NCBI GenBank assembly: GCA_020846515.1
Contig: JADLDX010000083.1
Coordinates: forward strand, 1 to 5,506
Reading direction: 5' to 3'
DNA: 5,506 nucleotides
Source: Pirellulaceae bacterium
GTDB lineage: Bacteria; Planctomycetota; Planctomycetia; Pirellulales; Pirellulaceae
Part shown: positions 5,151 through 5,506 of the stretch, piece after piece
Layout of the letters: every line of letters starts with the position of its first letter
How positions within the stretch are numbered: position 1 is the first letter of the stretch
Made by a program: the position numbers and the translations under genes
The notes under the pieces: model-generated
What the model was told of the DNA's origin: nothing
The model's input: only the letters and a program-made list of their open reading frames with translations
Databases searched by the model: none

Positions 5151-5506
5151 GTGAAAAATCGACCTTTCTGGCTGGTGCTTTCGCTGGCAGTCACTCTATG
5201 GACGAGCCCAGCAACTCAGCTCTCGGCTCAGATTCCCGGACAACTGACCGCTGCGAAAACGATTCCGCCTCCAACTGCCCCGGCTCAAGCAGCCGACCAG
5301 CCCATTCTGGCGACTGATCTGATTTGCGTCGTTGGTGGCGATCGCATTTTGGCGGGCGATGTGTTCGCTTACATCGAGCCGATCATCGAAGAGAATCGCA
5401 AGAGTATTCCGCCTGGTCAGGAGGATATGGTTCGACGTCAACTGATGCGCAAGATGTTGTCGCAGTACGTGCAGGTCAAAGCCATGTACCAAGACTTCAT
5501 CAGCGA
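5151..5506 (+). CDS. secreted SurA/PpiC-like chaperone or peptidyl-prolyl isomerase, N-terminal part cut by the right edge
   Basis: The frame is open from GTG 5151 to the window end (118 full codons). Residues 1-26 form a typical Sec signal peptide: MKNR, a hydrophobic core (FWLVLSLAVTLW, 6-17) and a cleavage-type end LSA before Q27, so the mature protein should be exported. A Pro/Ala/Gln-rich linker covers about 29-55. Then comes VVGGDRILAGDVFAYIEPI (60-78), the short strand-and-helix start of SurA N-terminal domains (usually V-N-x-E-x-I-x-x-x-E), followed by a charged helical stretch with RRQLMRKMLSQYVQVKAMY (95-113). SurA and PpiC proteins guide folding of secreted and outer-membrane proteins; the parvulin rotamase domain, if present, would lie beyond the edge. 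The isomerase activity is therefore an inference. Because of its GTG start and open end, a plain ATG-to-stop search misses this gene. Confidence 0.78.
   Translation, partial: MKNRPFWLVLSLAVTLWTSPATQLSAQIPGQLTAAKTIPPPTAPAQAADQPILATDLICVVGGDRILAGDVFAYIEPIIEENRKSIPPGQEDMVRRQLMRKMLSQYVQVKAMYQDFIS

Noticed and set aside
4931..5492. Open frames overlapping the start of the SurA-like gene (plus frame to 5317, minus frame from 5492)
   Set aside because: They conflict with a gene that has a Shine-Dalgarno, a signal peptide and family-like sequence. Their own products show no motif.

Overview
The window looks like chromosomal DNA of a bacterium, most likely a planctomycete of the Pirellula/Rhodopirellula type. 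That placement is an inference. It rests on the intergenic GGGAGGG / AGTCGC-type hairpin repeats, the loosely packed genes with weak ribosome binding sites, a tRNA gene without an encoded CCA end, and the style of the secreted SurA-like protein at the right edge. No sequence search was possible.

Left part (1-3383, minus strand, read right to left): gnd (6-phosphogluconate dehydrogenase), a 292-bp gap with hairpins and a short tandem repeat, zwf (glucose-6-phosphate dehydrogenase), then, only 8 bp after the zwf stop, the N-terminal part of a beta-ketoacyl-ACP synthase that runs off the left edge. gnd and zwf encode the two NADP-reducing dehydrogenases of the oxidative pentose phosphate pathway. 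The intermediate lactonase (pgl) is not in the window. The tight zwf/ketoacyl-synthase junction suggests co-expression of an NADPH source with an NADPH-consuming lipid or polyketide pathway.

Middle (3384-4028): a divergent intergenic region between gnd (minus) and a tRNA-Cys(GCA) gene (plus). It contains a composite repeat of about 260 bp (3506-3767) bounded by inverted CTAACCCTCC ends, with two almost identical 74-bp copies and several hairpins. A sigma70-like promoter lies directly before the tRNA. A strong 14-bp stem with a GAAA loop follows it and can terminate both the tRNA and the converging NRDE gene.

Right part (4029-5506): a TANGO2/NRDE-family protein gene (minus). A 345-bp divergent spacer then leads to a GTG-started, secreted SurA/PpiC-like chaperone or peptidyl-prolyl isomerase (plus), cut by the right edge.

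Most of the window is ordinary core metabolism. The parts most worth a second look are the composite repeat with its duplex-plus-G-run architecture, the paired hairpins and 15-bp tandem repeat between gnd and zwf, and the zwf/ketoacyl-synthase coupling. I do not see a convincing new multi-gene system here.
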